Part shown: positions 24,512 to 33,545 of the stretch, one piece after another | Numbering within the stretch: the first letter of the stretch is position 1 | How the letters are laid out: every line of letters begins with the position of its first letter | Virus record (IMG/VR): IMGVR_UViG_3300035438_000894 | Location: 53,359 to 117,358 of that record | Direction: 5' to 3' (one strand) | DNA from: a virus | Length of the DNA: 64,000 bases | Translations under genes and position numbers: made by a program | Notes under the pieces: model-generated | Told to the model about the DNA's origin: nothing | Seen by the model: only the letters and a program-made list of their open reading frames with translations | Database searches by the model: none

Positions 24512-24772
24512 TTAAGTAATTCTTTGAACTCTATTTTTAAATTCGATAGTTTTTCTCTCAATACCTAATGAATTTGACATTTCAGTCATAGAATTATAAA
24601 ATATCCCCATATATGTATCACATACTAACGTACCATTACTTTGTCTTAATTTACGTAAAGTTTCTTTAGTGTGCACTCTTTTTTTACCGTATTGCGGGTT
24701 ATTTTTACCTTTACCTACATAAAAAATTTTATCATTGTCCTATCTTTTATGTACATAGACATAAAAGTTACC
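24512..24772 (-). pseudogene. decayed GIY-YIG/NUMOD homing endonuclease
   Basis: One continuous frame reads FYVYVHKR, an in-frame TAG, then DNDKIFYVGKGKNNPQYG, KKRVHTKETLRKLRQSNG and a NUMOD1-like MTEMSNSLGIERKTI to a TAA. The GIY-YIG start (FYVYV...FYVGKGK) is joined directly to NUMOD3/NUMOD1, so most of the catalytic domain is deleted. Confidence 0.75.
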
Positions 24773-24917
24773 TACGTCTTCCTTGACCTGCATAACGCTT
24801 TTTGTAATTTTTACTTGACTTTATATTAGATGATTTTTTTGAATGAACACCCGGACGACTAACTTTTGAAGTGGTTAATTTAACAGATGAATTTGAACTT
24901 GTATTTGATTTTGCCAT
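24768..24917 (-). CDS. small basic Ser/Lys-rich protein
   Basis: 49 aa from ATG 24917 (MAKSNTSSNSSVKLTTSKVS, then RPGVHSKKSSN and SSKNYKKRYAGQGRRR). The R-P-G-V-H...S-K-N-Y-K-K...G-Q-G-R pattern recurs in small proteins of Bacteroidetes phages. Confidence 0.65.
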   Translation of the reverse strand: MAKSNTSSNSSVKLTTSKVSRPGVHSKKSSNIKSSKNYKKRYAGQGRRR

Positions 24918-24982
24918 GTTATGATTTTTCAAATAAATAGTAGTTTTTTTGATATTTATAATTAAGTAAATTACCAAATACT

Positions 24983-25234
24983 ATGAAAAAATTTTTTAGA
25001 GAGTTATTCAATGACGATAACTCAATCAATGAGAAAAGTGTTGTTGGCTTTTTAGCTTTCATCATGATGATAGCTTTCGCAGTTGCGGATATTATCACAG
25101 GTTATTTAGGTCAAAACCTAATGATAAACGAGTTCATTTTCAACGCCTTTACATGGTTAGTTTTAGGGTCATTTGGTATCGGTTCGGTAGACAAATGGAT
25201 TAATAAAAACAAAAGTAAAGAAACTGAAGAGTAA
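24983..25234 (+). CDS. holin-like membrane protein
   Basis: 83 aa. Two spans (VVGFLAFIMMIAFAVADI and FNAFTWLVLGSFGIGSV) with charged ends, the layout of small phage holin-type proteins. Preceded by TATTTAT, followed by a terminator. Confidence 0.6.
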   Translation: MKKFFRELFNDDNSINEKSVVGFLAFIMMIAFAVADIITGYLGQNLMINEFIFNAFTWLVLGSFGIGSVDKWINKNKSKETEE

Positions 25235-25241
25235 ATTAACT

Positions 25242-25266
25242 ACCCCTCCTAAACGAGGGGTTTTTT
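25242..25266 (+). terminator. terminator
   Basis: ACCCCTC-ctaaac-GAGGGGT and T-run. Confidence 0.85.
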
Positions 25267-25296
25267 ATTTAATAAAATTTTTTATATATTTGCGTC

Positions 25297-25521
25297 ATGG
25301 CAATAGAAGTTATAAAAAACACAAAAAGACAAATAGTCTACGAAGACGAGGAAACAACAACCATTTGGAAGTACGATTCATCTATATCAACATTTGGTCC
25401 CATAGAGGTCGAAATTAGATATAAAAAGGGGTATGAATGGTCTGACCCGTCAAAGAAAAAAACATTAGGGGAATTAACTAAAGAAACGAAAAAAATAACA
25501 AGGAAATCAAAGGTTTCTTAA
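25297..25521 (+). CDS. hypothetical protein
   Basis: 74 aa, MAIEVIKNTKRQIVYEDEET. TATATTTG lies seven bases before the ATG. Basic tail. Confidence 0.65.
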   Translation: MAIEVIKNTKRQIVYEDEETTTIWKYDSSISTFGPIEVEIRYKKGYEWSDPSKKKTLGELTKETKKITRKSKVS

Positions 25522-26142
25522 TTGTTTGTCTATAAGAAATTTTAGACTAACAAGAGTATCTTTATCTAATTTAGGGATAAGTTTTTCGGTATTCTCCAAT
25601 AATTTTCGTGGGTTACGAGATTCTTGTACATTTTTTGGAGCTTCTTTAACCTCATCAACTTCCCAATCATTCATTTCCCAATTATCATATTCGGTATTTT
25701 TTAGAACACCGGAATAAACATCCCAATTACCATCGTTTCTTTGCATATTTAAAGAATCTATCACCCAATCTTTATCGTAAGATGAGAAACGAGTTTCATA
25801 ATATTCGATAAATGTACAGCTACCTTGGGTGGTATATTCAACTAAATAATCTTTAGGTTGTGGGATTATAAGATGTTCTATCATCGACTTATCATCATTA
25901 GATATTCGAGAAAGTAAACCACTATTAATTTCTAAAAACTTAATAAAAAACTGAACATCCTCTTCGACCACTGATTCGTTAAAATACGAGGATACTTGTT
26001 TAAGTATATCTTCATTATCATCATATATGTCCTGATAATTATGAGTGATATCATCCCATTCAAATCCGTCTTCAATAAGTTTATTAGCGATAAAAACTAA
26101 TTGTTTTTTTGGGAATCTCGAAAAGTTACTTTGGTTTGCCAT
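25507..26142 (-). CDS. hypothetical protein, TATTTAT class
   Basis: 211 aa, MANQSNFSRFPKKQLVFIAN. Tryptophan- and aspartate-rich middle (NWDVYSGVLKNTEYDNWEMN). TATTTATTAATATGG at its start. No domain recognised. Confidence 0.65.
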   Translation of the reverse strand: MANQSNFSRFPKKQLVFIANKLIEDGFEWDDITHNYQDIYDDNEDILKQVSSYFNESVVEEDVQFFIKFLEINSGLLSRISNDDKSMIEHLIIPQPKDYLVEYTTQGSCTFIEYYETRFSSYDKDWVIDSLNMQRNDGNWDVYSGVLKNTEYDNWEMNDWEVDEVKEAPKNVQESRNPRKLLENTEKLIPKLDKDTLVSLKFLIDKQLRNL

Positions 26143-26166
26143 ATTAATAAATATAACAAAAGGTGG

Positions 26167-26469
26167 TTATTCACCACCTTTAATTCTACTTTTTTGATTT
26201 TTTAAGTAATCAACTAATCCTTGTAATTTATCGGCATCATCCGGATTAAATATGAATTCATCGAACGCCCCGTAATTACATTGCCTACCAAATATGTATT
26301 GAACACCATATTTAACTCGTTCCCAAAATGGTCGTTTCTTTAGATGTATGTGAAAATAGCACATAGGATATGTTACACCATTGTCTAATTCGTCTTCTTC
26401 ATATAGTATAATTAATTGATGGTCAGTTGAATGACAACTACAAATTAGTAAATCTTTTTTGTTTTTCAT
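26167..26469 (-). CDS. conserved CSCHSTDHQ protein
   Basis: 100 aa. LLICSCHSTDHQLIILYEED, HLKKRPFWERVKYGVQYIFG and YGAFDEFIF are the blocks of a small protein found widely in Bacteroidetes phages. Cys/His content suggests metal binding. Function unknown. Confidence 0.75.
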   Translation of the reverse strand: MKNKKDLLICSCHSTDHQLIILYEEDELDNGVTYPMCYFHIHLKKRPFWERVKYGVQYIFGRQCNYGAFDEFIFNPDDADKLQGLVDYLKNQKSRIKGGE

Positions 26470-26489
26470 TTTGTTTGGTATTTATTGTT

Positions 26490-26738
26490 ATGAGAAATAT
26501 AATAAAAATAAATGAGAATGATTTAAACCTTATTATTAAAAAGGTAATAAAAGAACAATATGAGTATAATCCTGATAGATTATATCGAAAAAGTTCGATT
26601 GTTTCGAGATTAAGACAGGAACCAAAATATCTTCAAAAATACATCAAAGACCTCCCTAATTTAAGTAAGGAAGGTTCTGATGAAATATTTACCAAAATAC
26701 CTCAGATTGTTTGGCAAGTTTTATTTAGTCGATACTAG
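26490..26738 (+). CDS. small protein with leader-like N-terminus
   Basis: 82 aa from ATG 26490, five bases after TATTTAT. MRNIIKINENDLNLIIKKVI followed by KEQ fits the variant leader with a VIKE|Q site. Divergent from the 26167 gene. Confidence 0.6.
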   Translation: MRNIIKINENDLNLIIKKVIKEQYEYNPDRLYRKSSIVSRLRQEPKYLQKYIKDLPNLSKEGSDEIFTKIPQIVWQVLFSRY

Positions 26739-27426
26739 GAAATTCAACTTCATTAGTATCAGGATTCCAATCGATGGTCATTGGTTTTTGAGTATAAGTA
26801 TATCTTTCATTTAAAACCGCAGTATTGAAGTGGTGAGTATCTCCTTTTCTAACATAACCATAACCTGTATGAATATGACCACAAAGATGAATTTTAGGGG
26901 TTATAATTCGTAATCTCTCAACTAATAATTCACAACCCAAATTATCGTGTCTTCTACCTTCAACGGTATCTAATATTCCAAACGCAGGTCCGTGAGTTAA
27001 TAGGATATCAGTGTCATCAGGGATTCCTTCCCATTTACCCGATAATTCAATTCCATTTTTAGGTAAGTTAAATGCCCATCCATGAAATTCTGGTTGGTAA
27101 GGACTACCATAGATTTTTACTTCTCTTTCATCCCCAATTTTAACTTTAACTTCACTATCTTGAAGATAAGTAATTCCACTGTAGAAATCCAAAATTTCTT
27201 TCACCTTATCAGCATTGTCTTGGAATCCCCAATCGTGGTTTCCAGCAATGAAAATCTTGTGAGTATAACCTTCGATGTTGTTGAACCACTTACAGAACTC
27301 TCTGATTTCATGTTCGTATCCCATAGATGATATATCACCACTATGAAGTAGTAAATCTCCACCAGGTAAATCTCCGGTTATTTGTTTGTGCTTATTATGC
27401 GTATCAGAGATTAGCGAAATCTTCAT
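26725..27426 (-). CDS. calcineurin-type metallophosphoesterase
   Basis: 233 aa. All metal-binding motifs are present: SLISDTHNKHKQ (D-x-H), LLHSGDISS (G-D), FIAGNHDWGF (G-N-H-D), LLTHGPAFG and HLCGHIHTGYG (G-H-x-H). No membrane segment. Possible roles include nucleotide or nucleic-acid phosphodiester hydrolysis. Confidence 0.9.
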   Translation of the reverse strand: MKISLISDTHNKHKQITGDLPGGDLLLHSGDISSMGYEHEIREFCKWFNNIEGYTHKIFIAGNHDWGFQDNADKVKEILDFYSGITYLQDSEVKVKIGDEREVKIYGSPYQPEFHGWAFNLPKNGIELSGKWEGIPDDTDILLTHGPAFGILDTVEGRRHDNLGCELLVERLRIITPKIHLCGHIHTGYGYVRKGDTHHFNTAVLNERYTYTQKPMTIDWNPDTNEVEFPSID

Positions 27427-27450
27427 AATTTTTTATTTTTTTTTTTAAAT

Positions 27451-28086
27451 TTAATCCCACCATTTTTCAATTTCCGACTCCATTATTTTGAATAACAATT
27501 TTCTTGCTCTATCGTGATTTATGTGTCCAATATTCATTGCAATTATTTGTTTATCTTCCTCACGACCGTCTCTACCAAAAACACCTTCACCATTTATTAC
27601 TCTTTTGTATATAAGTGGGTATTTTTTGAAATAATCATCAAAATTTTCTTCTAATAATCGTGATTCCCAAGATGATAATGTTGGTTTATCCGGTACAGGT
27701 TCAAACCAATGTTTTGTTTTATGATAATCGGTGTATTCAGTTGAATAAAATTCCTCCTGTATCAATTCCATTAATTTGACGCACAATCTCATTCTTTTAG
27801 CATCTAATTGTGCTCGAGTATGTCTATCATTACCACCAATATAATCCGCTTGAGCTGAGATTTTATGTTTCATTACCTCAAAGATGTAGTGAGAATCCCA
27901 ATGACGGTCTTTCCAAATTATAGGTAACCAATACCAAACACTTTTAACTCCTCTTTTGAAAGTTGTGTGTAAGTACTTACCATCATTATACCACCATGAT
28001 GGAATGTATTGTAGTTTTCTAATAATCCAAGGTCTCTTGGCTCTTTCATCCGCCCATTCGTCAAATATGTCTTTTTCCGGTTCCAT
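27451..28086 (-). CDS. conserved phage hypothetical protein
   Basis: 211 aa. WLPIIWKDRHWDSHYIFEVM and IKHKI-like helices recur in proteins of large phages and their hosts, often near metallophosphoesterases. TATCTTTG promoter on the minus strand. Confidence 0.75.
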   Translation of the reverse strand: MEPEKDIFDEWADERAKRPWIIRKLQYIPSWWYNDGKYLHTTFKRGVKSVWYWLPIIWKDRHWDSHYIFEVMKHKISAQADYIGGNDRHTRAQLDAKRMRLCVKLMELIQEEFYSTEYTDYHKTKHWFEPVPDKPTLSSWESRLLEENFDDYFKKYPLIYKRVINGEGVFGRDGREEDKQIIAMNIGHINHDRARKLLFKIMESEIEKWWD

Positions 28087-28118
28087 TTTTAATATTTTTT
28101 ACAAAGATAGTAAAAAAA

Positions 28119-28149
28119 TAAGACCCAACAAAATAAATCATCGGGTCTT
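28119..28149 (-). terminator. terminator
   Basis: On the minus strand AAGACCC, loop, GGGTCTT and then TATTTTTTT. It ends the 28224 gene just before the promoter of the 27451 gene. Confidence 0.7.
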
Positions 28150-28223
28150 TTGGAAAAAAAATATATGAGAACACTCCAAAGAGCGGTGTGTAATAAATAA
28201 ATACATTAAATTTTAAAAAAAGT

Positions 28224-28487
28224 TCAGTTCTTTACTACGGAAACCAAATTTTTTTTAAATGTGATAGAAATTCTTTTTTGGTGATAATTACTCCAAAAAT
28301 TATTTCTCAATCGTCTTAAGAATCGATTTTCAAGACCAACGATATCAGAAGAAAAATATTTATTATCCCAAAGATTAAAACATTTTTCAGTGCATTCTAA
28401 ATGTTCCTTCGTTTTAGAAGAATTTAAAATTCTAACAACCCATTTATAGTCGTTGAGTGCTGATGTTAAATTAGTTGAAATCCCCAT
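28224..28487 (-). CDS. hypothetical protein
   Basis: 87 aa, MGISTNLTSALNDYKWVVRI. Basic C-terminus. A TATCTTTA element is upstream on the minus strand. Confidence 0.6.
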   Translation of the reverse strand: MGISTNLTSALNDYKWVVRILNSSKTKEHLECTEKCFNLWDNKYFSSDIVGLENRFLRRLRNNFWSNYHQKRISITFKKNLVSVVKN

Positions 28488-28572
28488 TTTATTTTTTTTG
28501 TAAAGATAAGTATTCTTTTTATAAAAAAATTAACTTTATTAAAAATCTTTATTTAATCCAACACACAACGGG

Positions 28573-29229
28573 TTAAACATACTTAAACACATATCCGTGA
28601 GTTTGATTTCGTTTACCTTTAGCCACTAAACAAGCCTTACTATTTGATTTGTGAAACCCTAAAATTCTACACGCTTCTGAAATAGAGTGAAATCTCCCAA
28701 CATACTCATTATTATTGAAGTTGTAAACATCTGTGGATTTTGCCTGTCCTGATTTAATTGTTCTTAATGATTGTTTATGTTTTTCTTCCTCAGACCTTTT
28801 TTGGCCTGTTAAAGATTTACTTCTTTTTAATATGGTTTCTTTTGATGGTGATTTACCAAAATTGGGGTTTTTATCCCCTAATTTGGATTGTCTCATTTTT
28901 TCTTTAGTGTTTTCAGACATAACACAATTCCATATACCATCACCACCATCCGTCATATTACATAAACACCCAGTGTTTAAATCTTTCCTACCATATAATT
29001 TAATAAATTCTTTTTCTTTTTCAGACGCTTGATTTTTAGTTAAACCTTCAAATAAAATCTCAATTTCAATATCGGTTTTATTAGATATTTTTCTCCAAAT
29101 TTCATTACGTCTGTTAGGTTTGGTTTGATATGCTCTTGCGTGATTTTTTTTATTACCTATACCGATATAAAAAGGCTCAGTTTTGTCCAATCTAATGTGT
29201 CTATAAACATACCAATTATTTTCCATCAT
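28573..29229 (-). CDS. GIY-YIG homing endonuclease with NUMOD motifs
   Basis: 218 aa. NNWYVYRHIRLDKTEPFYIG starts an intact GIY-YIG domain, with catalytic Arg in HARAYQTKPNRRNEIW and Glu in NQASEKEKEFIKLYG. NUMOD3 (KNPNFGKSPSKETI) and NUMOD1 (SISEACRILGF) follow. It overlaps the RHH gene. Confidence 0.88.
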   Translation of the reverse strand: MMENNWYVYRHIRLDKTEPFYIGIGNKKNHARAYQTKPNRRNEIWRKISNKTDIEIEILFEGLTKNQASEKEKEFIKLYGRKDLNTGCLCNMTDGGDGIWNCVMSENTKEKMRQSKLGDKNPNFGKSPSKETILKRSKSLTGQKRSEEEKHKQSLRTIKSGQAKSTDVYNFNNNEYVGRFHSISEACRILGFHKSNSKACLVAKGKRNQTHGYVFKYV

Positions 29230-29353
29230 ACTTTTTTATTTCGTTAAGTATTAATTTTTCAACCCAATCATTTAATTTAATAGAATTATTATTACAATAT
29301 TCCTTTAATTTTTGGTGGGTTTCTTTACTAATTATTAAAGTTTTTCTTTCCAT
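29216..29353 (-). CDS. ribbon-helix-helix-like small protein
   Basis: 45 aa: MERKTLIISKETHQKLKEYC, then NNNSIKLNDWVEKLILNEI. A short beta strand and two helices fit the RHH DNA-binding fold. TATTTATTAATATGG precedes it. Its 3' end overlaps the endonuclease start, so it may regulate or accompany it. Confidence 0.6.
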   Translation of the reverse strand: MERKTLIISKETHQKLKEYCNNNSIKLNDWVEKLILNEIKKYDGK

Positions 29354-29403
29354 ATTAATAAATATTATGGAAATGTAAAAAAGTATAAAAAAGTATAAAA
29401 AAA

Positions 29404-30216
29404 TTATGATAATAACTTAAAATATTCTACAAAGTGCTTATATCGGTCCTCAATTCCATTCAACCCGCCATTTACACATTTAGTCACACTTTCAACAACG
29501 GCTCTTGACGAACCACTATCACATTTAGGTAAACATCTTGTAAAGAACCAAGATGCTGATAATATTGGGTACTTAGTAGCGACTAAATCAGGGTTAGAAA
29601 CCAAATCTTCATTAATTGCCTTTCCAAACGCAATATAATTTTCTTTTCCTGTCAACTGGATACCACCGCGGCCACGAAATTTGAACCCTTCTTTTGTTGA
29701 TTCATCACCATTACCCATTCTTCCACCATATACTTTTGATGCAATTTTTTCAGGGTTTCTTGAATAAGATTCTGATAAATTACCAGGGAAATATTTAGGG
29801 AATATTTTTTTAAGACCATCCGCAGAATAATTTAAATTTTCTTGGAATACTTTGAACCCCCCCGATTCGTGACCACACTGAGAAAGGAAATGAGACAACC
29901 TTAATGGTGTGTTAATTTTGAATTTTTCAATAACTTCAGGAATCTGTGCAATTATTGATTCAGGAATATGTCCTTTTAATTTTTCTAAATTGATTGACCC
30001 CCCTGTCGGGATAACTACATCTTCTTTAATCACAGAATTAAACATTTTTTTCCAAGTTCCTTCACCAACAATTCCGTCAGAAGTTAATCCATTTTTAGTT
30101 TGCCATTCTTTAACCAATTTTTTAGTACCGGGACCAAAAGACCCATCAACTGTTGTACCCAATTTTAATTGAAGTTTTTTCACTTCTTCTCCGGTTGACC
30201 CAATTTTTAATGTCAT
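29404..30216 (-). CDS. endolysin: PG-binding domain plus GH19 lysozyme
   Basis: 270 aa. Residues 1-60 form a PG_binding_1 domain (IGSTGEEVKKLQLKLG, DGSFGPGTKKLVKEWQ). Residues 85-265 form a glycoside hydrolase 19-type domain with SQCGHESGGFKVFQEN (catalytic Glu) and FRGRGGIQLTGKENY. No signal peptide, so release would need a holin. Confidence 0.9.
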   Translation of the reverse strand: MTLKIGSTGEEVKKLQLKLGTTVDGSFGPGTKKLVKEWQTKNGLTSDGIVGEGTWKKMFNSVIKEDVVIPTGGSINLEKLKGHIPESIIAQIPEVIEKFKINTPLRLSHFLSQCGHESGGFKVFQENLNYSADGLKKIFPKYFPGNLSESYSRNPEKIASKVYGGRMGNGDESTKEGFKFRGRGGIQLTGKENYIAFGKAINEDLVSNPDLVATKYPILSASWFFTRCLPKCDSGSSRAVVESVTKCVNGGLNGIEDRYKHFVEYFKLLS

Positions 30217-30322
30217 AATAATTTACTTTTATAACTATAAATATATTATCAGGGTGATTATTAGTTTTTAATGATGCGCGATTATTAGTTTTTATGGGGG
30301 TATTTATTATAAAATAGAATGT

Positions 30323-30949
30323 ATGAATAATTTAAGAGAATTAATAAAAGAGACTTTGGAGTCTCATTTAGACAAAACTTTGGTTTTGAAAGAAGATGTG
30401 GTGATTTCCGAATCATTATCCTATCATATTACTGAAAAAATATCATTAACTGACAATGTCTTTAGGGCTTATTCTCAAAAATATTTTGATTTGGTTAATG
30501 AGGTTAGAAATTTATGGAATGAAGGTAAAATAGACCTTAATGAGGAAGATAAAATGATGGTTGAATCTGATTTAGGGGTTAAAGTTAAAATAGGTAAAGA
30601 ATATGTTTATTTGGACGCCCCTTATATCTATGAAACTGAGACTGAAGAGGATATTTTAAAAGAGGCAATACATAGAGGAAAAAAGGTTGAACTAAATAAA
30701 CCTAAAAGAACTCCCGGAGGCCCTAAGAAATTTGCGGTTTATGTTAAAACACCTGGTGGTGGTATTAAAAAAGTTACCTTTGGTGACCCTAATTTAAAAG
30801 TCAAAAACAGTAATAAAGTGGCGGCAAAATCATTCCGGGCTCGTCATAAATGTGACCAAAAGAAAGATAGAACAACTGCTGGATATTGGAGTTGCTCAAT
30901 CGGAAGGTATGCAAAACAATTAGGTCTTTCATCTTCAAATTCTTGGTAA
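30323..30949 (+). CDS. phage protein with FGDP...SFRARH C-terminal domain
   Basis: 208 aa. Leader MNNLRELIKETLESHLDKTL with LVLKE|D site. The C-terminal GGPKKFAVYVKTPGGGIKKV, FGDPNLKVKNSN and KSFRARHKCDQKKDRTTAGY then WSC are conserved in proteins of T4-related and other large phages, often in head or virion genes. TATTTAT motif upstream. Confidence 0.65.
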   Translation: MNNLRELIKETLESHLDKTLVLKEDVVISESLSYHITEKISLTDNVFRAYSQKYFDLVNEVRNLWNEGKIDLNEEDKMMVESDLGVKVKIGKEYVYLDAPYIYETETEEDILKEAIHRGKKVELNKPKRTPGGPKKFAVYVKTPGGGIKKVTFGDPNLKVKNSNKVAAKSFRARHKCDQKKDRTTAGYWSCSIGRYAKQLGLSSSNSW

Positions 30950-31212
30950 TGGATTTACCATTTCAACAATACATTAAATCAGGAAAAATGATTAGAGTAT
31001 TCACACCTGATATTGAATCTGATGAATTAAAATGGCATCAAGACCTTAAAGACCGAAAAGTTACAGTGGTTGAAGACGGTGGGTGGTCATTCCAAATGGA
31101 GAATTTTTTACCAATCAAATTATCTGAAACTAAAGAATTTAACATACCAAAATTTACTTGGCACAGAGTAATTAAAGGGGAAGGGACTTTAATAGTCGAA
31201 ATAGAAGAATAA
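30949..31212 (+). CDS. cupin-like small phage protein
   Basis: 87 aa from ATG 30949, overlapping the previous stop (TAATG). WHQDLKDRKVTVVEDGGWSF, then FTWHRVIKGEGTLIVEIEE gives a single-stranded beta-helix pattern of the cupin type, common in phages. Confidence 0.65.
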   Translation: MDLPFQQYIKSGKMIRVFTPDIESDELKWHQDLKDRKVTVVEDGGWSFQMENFLPIKLSETKEFNIPKFTWHRVIKGEGTLIVEIEE

Positions 31213-31222
31213 ATATAAAATA

Positions 31223-31247
31223 AAAATACCCCAAACGGGGTATTTTT
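31223..31247. terminator. bidirectional terminator
   Basis: AAAATACCCC-aaac-GGGGTATTTT between convergent genes; T-rich on both strands. Confidence 0.85.
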
Positions 31248-31250
31248 ATT

Positions 31251-32423
31251 TTATATTTCACCGGCCTGACAATCTTCATTATTATCAATATATGGTTCGG
31301 CGGATATATTACCTCGAGTAGATACTCCCAACTCAAATGATTCTCCAAGTCTATCGATTCCACCATAAAGATTTCTAAGAGATACTTCTGCATTTTCTCC
31401 CAAAATTGCAACTTCGGTTCTAAGTTGTTCCTCAAGTTGTTCTCTTGTTCTTACCGTTCTGGGTCTTAATTGAATAACTTGTCTCTCTATTATCTCAGGT
31501 TCGTTCATTTCAATCTCCATTGTCTGCATTGGTATTTCTTCTACCATATTATCCTCATTGCCCTCCATCGATATTTCCCCAAGAACTTGAGATTTTTTAT
31601 ACCTAATCCTACTACATTCAATTTCAACTTGTATTTGAATTTTAACTGAACATAAATTTTTATTAGTTTTATCCGATTTTAAAATCTTTTTAACAATCGG
31701 AAACATATAGTCCTCAATTTCTAATTCTAAAAAATCAACTCTACTATCGGCAGCGTTCCAAAAACTTAATTCTTTTTCATTATCAAGAGATTTAAATAAT
31801 GCAAATTTTAATCCCGTAACTTTGTTAATAAAATAAACTAAAATACCTCTATTCCAATATCGTTCAAAATATTGTTTATCATTTTGATAAGTGGTACACC
31901 ATTTAGTTGCGGCTCCGTATTTTGATGACGCACCGAATGTTAATGGTCTTAATGCTAACCAAACATCATCTTCATACTCCTTAATTATTTGGGATTTCAT
32001 CATCTTTTCATCCTCTTTTAACGACGCCAACCCTACTGCCGACCTAATTTCATCGAATGTTTGATATGTTGTAATATCGTTATTTTTAATTAAACCTCTT
32101 TCATTATATTTACGGAATGAAATTACATCACGAATATCTTCATTGTTGAAAACATCGGTATAAAAATAATATGAATATATTTCATTATCTGACATGTTAC
32201 CACAATCAAATCCTAAATTTTCCATTCTTTCTATAATATGCTCTATTTCAGATTTATAGTCCATTTTACCCCATAGTTTATCCGGTTGAAACCTATGAGA
32301 GAATAATTTACAAAGTAATGGTAAATATTTATTTGTTTTTGTATTATCCATTTTTAAAAACACGTCAATTATTGAAATGTTTAATTCAGGATATTGGTTT
32401 TTAATTTCTGTGATTTTTGACAT
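31251..32423 (-). CDS. KYG...TKWCT family protein
   Basis: 390 aa. DNTKTNKYLPLLCKLFS, TTYQTFDEIRSAVG and SSKYGAATKWCTTYQNDKQY then FERYW match the ITE protein at 45433 (DPSKTNKYVGWMSK, FKTFKDLYSEV, SAWCTTFKSPDHFNDYY). The last 120 residues are acidic and specific to this copy. A recurring large-phage protein with unknown function, presumably virion associated. Confidence 0.65.
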   Translation of the reverse strand: MSKITEIKNQYPELNISIIDVFLKMDNTKTNKYLPLLCKLFSHRFQPDKLWGKMDYKSEIEHIIERMENLGFDCGNMSDNEIYSYYFYTDVFNNEDIRDVISFRKYNERGLIKNNDITTYQTFDEIRSAVGLASLKEDEKMMKSQIIKEYEDDVWLALRPLTFGASSKYGAATKWCTTYQNDKQYFERYWNRGILVYFINKVTGLKFALFKSLDNEKELSFWNAADSRVDFLELEIEDYMFPIVKKILKSDKTNKNLCSVKIQIQVEIECSRIRYKKSQVLGEISMEGNEDNMVEEIPMQTMEIEMNEPEIIERQVIQLRPRTVRTREQLEEQLRTEVAILGENAEVSLRNLYGGIDRLGESFELGVSTRGNISAEPYIDNNEDCQAGEI

Positions 32424-32569
32424 AAGTTATTTTTTTTTTTAATAATAATTTTTTTATTCCATCGAATCAAATAATGAATTAAATTTTAACGTTTTAATTT
32501 TTTTCGTGTGATTAAATATAGTATATTTGTACGAAAGAACCAAACTCATTTACCAAGTATTTATAAATT

Positions 32570-33544
32570 ATGGAAGAATTAGAATTACCAATAGAACGAC
32601 TTAATAAATTTTTATCTCAACATGATTTTATAGTTGAAGACCCTATGGGGGATTATTTGCCATCTGATGTATTTGCCAATGTTAAAGTTCAAATTACGGG
32701 AACTAAAAAAATGATAAGAATGGGGGATGAAATGATATATGTCACTTACACTTTATTCATTAAGGGTTCTAATCCTATGATGGACGCTCTTACCAATATG
32801 TTAATGGACGGTAAAAAAGAAAAAGTAGTGGGTAATGGGGACTTAACTTTTTATATCTTAACTAACAGAGTTACGGTACAATTACAAAAATTTTTACAGT
32901 ATTGGGGGTTAAATAATCCTGCTATGTGTACCAAAGTGGTAAATGAAACAAGTAAAAACATAAACGAAAGTTTAATTATGGAAAAAAAATATGATAATAT
33001 TGTTAGGAGAATAGTTAATGATATTATTTCATTATACAAAACAAAATCATTTGGGGAATACCAATTACCTGATGATTTGAGAGAAACGGAACCATATTAT
33101 AATCACCCGCAATTAGGTATTGAATTTAGTTTAAATTTATCTATTAAACAAAGTGATGATGTTAAAACTTTTGAAGTTGATGGTGATTTATATTACAAAG
33201 ATAATCTGATAGATATTGAAATTATAGTAAATCCTAATTCAGGTAATGAGATTATTAATGAACTGGTTAGTGAATTGAATGAAGTTGTTAGACACGAAAT
33301 TGAACATATTTTACAATACGATAGTGGAAGAAGAACAGTTAAAGAACAATCTAACCCATTTAAATATTATACACACAAATATGAAATAGGGGCTCAAAGA
33401 GCCGGATTTGAAAAAAGAGCAAGGCAAGAAAAAAATAGTATGGAAACCTTGGTTCGAAATTGGTTTAAAAAATATCCTCATAAACATAATTTAACACCAT
33501 TACAAGAAGAAAAAGTGATTCAAAAAATACTTTCTGAAAAATAA
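32570..33544 (+). CDS. HEIEH metallopeptidase-like protein
   Basis: 324 aa. The N-terminal domain is beta-rich. The C-terminal domain has VVRHEIEHILQYDSGRR (HExxH) at about residue 240. Lysine-rich end. TATTTAT precedes the ATG. A second putative zinc peptidase besides 11729, again in the late-type expression class. Confidence 0.7.
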   Translation: MEELELPIERLNKFLSQHDFIVEDPMGDYLPSDVFANVKVQITGTKKMIRMGDEMIYVTYTLFIKGSNPMMDALTNMLMDGKKEKVVGNGDLTFYILTNRVTVQLQKFLQYWGLNNPAMCTKVVNETSKNINESLIMEKKYDNIVRRIVNDIISLYKTKSFGEYQLPDDLRETEPYYNHPQLGIEFSLNLSIKQSDDVKTFEVDGDLYYKDNLIDIEIIVNPNSGNEIINELVSELNEVVRHEIEHILQYDSGRRTVKEQSNPFKYYTHKYEIGAQRAGFEKRARQEKNSMETLVRNWFKKYPHKHNLTPLQEEKVIQKILSEK

Positions 33545-33545
33545 G

